64,000 nucleotides of DNA, from NCBI GenBank assembly GCA_963759115.1, contig CAVWXT010000002.1, positions 372,001-436,000 of the forward strand, written 5' to 3'. The stretch's first letter is position 1; the number at the start of each line of letters is the position of its first letter. Shown here one piece after another: positions 62,611 to 64,000 of the stretch. A program made the position numbers and the translations under genes. The stretch comes from CAVWXT01 sp963759115 (GTDB lineage: Bacteria; Planctomycetota; Planctomycetia; Pirellulales; Thermoguttaceae). The notes beneath the pieces were generated by a model. It had not been told where the DNA came from and did no database searches. It worked only from the letters and a program-made list of their open reading frames with translations.

Positions 62611-63669
62611 TTATTTCTCTGAAGGCAGCTCTCGAATCAGTCGCCCGACCTCGCGGAGCGTCTTGACGTCGATCTCGCGCAGCGCCTGGCGATTGGGGGC
62701 CACGCTGAGCGAGAAGATGTTGCCGTACTTCACCGCGCCTTGGTAGAGTTCGAGAATATCGGCCGCCGACATGGCCCTGTCTTCGTTCTCCGGGGTATAG
62801 AACCAACGGGCCGGCTGCTTGGGGAGATTCTGGATCGGCTTGACGAACTCCGCCACCAAATACCCTTTATAGTCGGCAATCCCCTTCTGTTTGAAGTTGA
62901 CGCCGGCGCCCTTGGGGTCATCGAGCGCGGAGGGGCGGCCGCCTTCGCCCAGCCGCAGGTCGCCGCCCGGCTCGCCCGAGTTGTAGCCGACGAAACAGCG
63001 GGGCTGGAGACTCTTGACGAAGGCCGTGGTCGCGGCGTGATCCAAGCCGCCGTTTCCCAACGCATGATCGAACCAGATGAACTCCACCGGTCCGTATTGA
63101 GTCAACAGCTCACGAAGTTGCGCTTTCTTGACTTCGGGATTGCGGCCGCCGGCCTGCGGGATGCCGGCGATCATGCCACTGGGATATTTCTGCCCCTTGG
63201 TCGCACCCGGCCAGTCGGCCCCGCCCTCGATGGCCTCGGGCCAGGTCCAGTCGCCCTCCTCATAGTAGAGGGCGAACTTCACGCCGTACTTTTCGCACGA
63301 CTTCCGCGCCGCGGCCAGGATGTCCTTGCCCCACGGGCTGTTGGTCACCTTCCGGTCGGTCGTCTTGGTGTCCCACTCGCAGAAGCCGTCGCAGTGTTTT
63401 GCGCAAAAGACACAGTAGCCCATCCCTGCTTCTTTCGCCACGCTGGCCCATTGGTCGATCTCGCAGCCCGTGGGGTTGAAAAGGGACAAGTCCTTGGCCC
63501 CGATGGTCTCGTCCTTGCCGGAGAAGGTGCTCAATCCCCAGGGGATGAACATGCCGAACTTGAGGTTCTTCAGTTCCTCCGCCCGTTTGACTGCATCGGC
63601 ATCGGCCGATCGGGCGGCAGGCACGGCAGTGAGACTCGCACACACGGCGAGAACAAGGGTTCGGAACAT
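62611..63669 (-). CDS. GH29 alpha-L-fucosidase-like protein, copy 2
   Basis: This 352-residue paralogue of copy 1 has a signal peptide (FRTLVLAVCASLTAVPAARS) and a barrel with KFGMFIPWGLSTFSGKDETI, GYCVFCAKHCDGFCEWDTKT and SCEKYGVKFALYYEEG. The putative nucleophile motif is FIWFDHALGNGG, with the Asp kept. It is the first gene of the minus-strand unit. The ATG at 63669 starts the signal peptide. Both copies are shorter than classical GH29 enzymes, lacking the C-terminal beta domain. Confidence 0.86.
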   Translation of the reverse strand: MFRTLVLAVCASLTAVPAARSADADAVKRAEELKNLKFGMFIPWGLSTFSGKDETIGAKDLSLFNPTGCEIDQWASVAKEAGMGYCVFCAKHCDGFCEWDTKTTDRKVTNSPWGKDILAAARKSCEKYGVKFALYYEEGDWTWPEAIEGGADWPGATKGQKYPSGMIAGIPQAGGRNPEVKKAQLRELLTQYGPVEFIWFDHALGNGGLDHAATTAFVKSLQPRCFVGYNSGEPGGDLRLGEGGRPSALDDPKGAGVNFKQKGIADYKGYLVAEFVKPIQNLPKQPARWFYTPENEDRAMSAADILELYQGAVKYGNIFSLSVAPNRQALREIDVKTLREVGRLIRELPSEK

Positions 63670-63769
63670 GTGACGCCTCCGTTTCGCGTGGTTCGCCCGT
63701 ATCTTGGGCGATCCGACTGCGAATGTCAACATGCGGGGTTCTCGCCGCAGGGCCAATGAGTTCTTCGAT

Positions 63770-63838
63770 GTGGGAGGCGACTCCAGTCGCCGATTGTCCG
63801 AAATCAGCCGCAAATCGGCGACTGGAGCCGCCTCCTAG
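63770..63838. repeat. TAGGAGGCGACTCCAGTCGC palindromic repeat (copy 2)
   Basis: GGGAGGCGACTCCAGTCGCC on the left is the inverted complement of GGCGACTGGAGCCGCCTCC on the right, around a TGTCCGAAATCAGCC-type loop. It is the same family as between groES and groEL. Confidence 0.85.
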
Positions 63839-63844
63839 TGCGCT

Positions 63845-64000
63845 TGTGAGTGTATCGAATCAGCAAGGTGCAAGTCCTTGTCGAAATTGGGTTTGAACTT
63901 CGTAACCGAAAGTAACTGCGTCCTCGTGAGAGGGGGTGGAGAGCAACTGAAGGTGAACGGCTGGTCCGCAGGATGACGAACTCGATTCGGCCGGTTGTCG
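63845..64000 (+). ncRNA. Probable 5' part of a group II intron
   Basis: The stretch GGTGCAAGTCCTTGTCG, then GAACTTCGTAACCGAAAGTA, ACTGCGTCCTCGTGAGAGGG and GGTCCGCAGGATGACGAAC looks like the domain I region of bacterial group II introns that carry a reverse transcriptase. It runs off the right edge, so no maturase gene is visible. The call rests on remembered consensus features only. Confidence 0.45.

Noticed and set aside
63670..64000. Retron or diversity-generating retroelement at the right edge
   Set aside because: No template/variable repeat pair or retron msr/msd inverted repeats are visible, and the sequence fits a group II intron better.

Overview
The window looks like a chromosomal segment of a high-GC planctomycete (Pirellulales-like). 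The evidence is gene content: two TIGR03009-type proteins, a DUF1080 protein, a BBP7-type beta-barrel protein, an HYExAFE protein, two sigma-factor cassettes (one with a Ser/Thr kinase, one with an anti-sigma-like protein and a PDZ protein), glycoside hydrolases with Tat or Sec signals, and SPFH/NfeD proteins. No rRNA, tRNA or CRISPR array was found.

Layout. 1-5.7 kb: a partial protein, two TIGR03009 paralogues, a 247-bp inverted-repeat element and ribonuclease R. 5.7-7.7 kb: a lower-GC ScaI-like restriction-modification island (methyltransferase, endonuclease, controller). 8.2-11.3 kb: glycine cleavage genes gcvT-gcvH-gcvPA, without gcvPB. 11.4-16.4 kb (minus): a sigma factor followed by one very long reading unit with anti-sigma zinc finger, protein kinase, membrane segment and two tandem HlyD-type adaptors. 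16.5-18 kb: uvrC. 18.9-21 kb: groES-groEL. 21-28 kb: an accessory region with two different IS110-family transposases, each beside a copy of the same structured small-RNA candidate, plus a toxin-antitoxin pair between 129-bp direct repeats. 28.5-32.3 kb: a four-helix-bundle protein in GTAC-rich repeats, a PIG-L protein and a DUF1080 fusion. 32.5-42.6 kb: an SPFH protein, a GH10 enzyme, a sigma/anti-sigma/PDZ cassette and an NfeD-FloA operon. 42.8-48.3 kb: a DUF4091-like protein, an aldo/keto reductase and a second PIG-L protein. 48.4-56 kb: a giant low-complexity membrane protein, a glutamine amidotransferase, a YkgJ protein, hisS and a BBP7 protein. 57-63.7 kb: sufU-sufS, sixA, an RNase HII-like gene and two GH29 paralogues. 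The right edge holds what looks like the 5' part of a group II intron.

Two features run through the whole window. First, it carries at least a dozen families of short palindromic or interspersed repeats. Two of these families also lie inside coding sequence, in rnr and the kinase, and are translated there. Second, about twenty apparent single-base frameshifts are spread over many genes, including housekeeping genes (uvrC, sufS, sufU). Some or most of these are probably sequence or assembly errors, so frameshifted genes are described as one gene each and should not be taken as dead without read-level checking.

The best candidate for something undescribed is the pair of about 115-nt RNAs at 21844 and 24866. 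Each has a TATAAT box 7 nt upstream, the same conserved 5' domain with one compensatory base-pair change, a second hairpin and a terminator whose stems differ in sequence but not in shape, and a shared 30-nt box further downstream, next to unrelated IS110 transposases.
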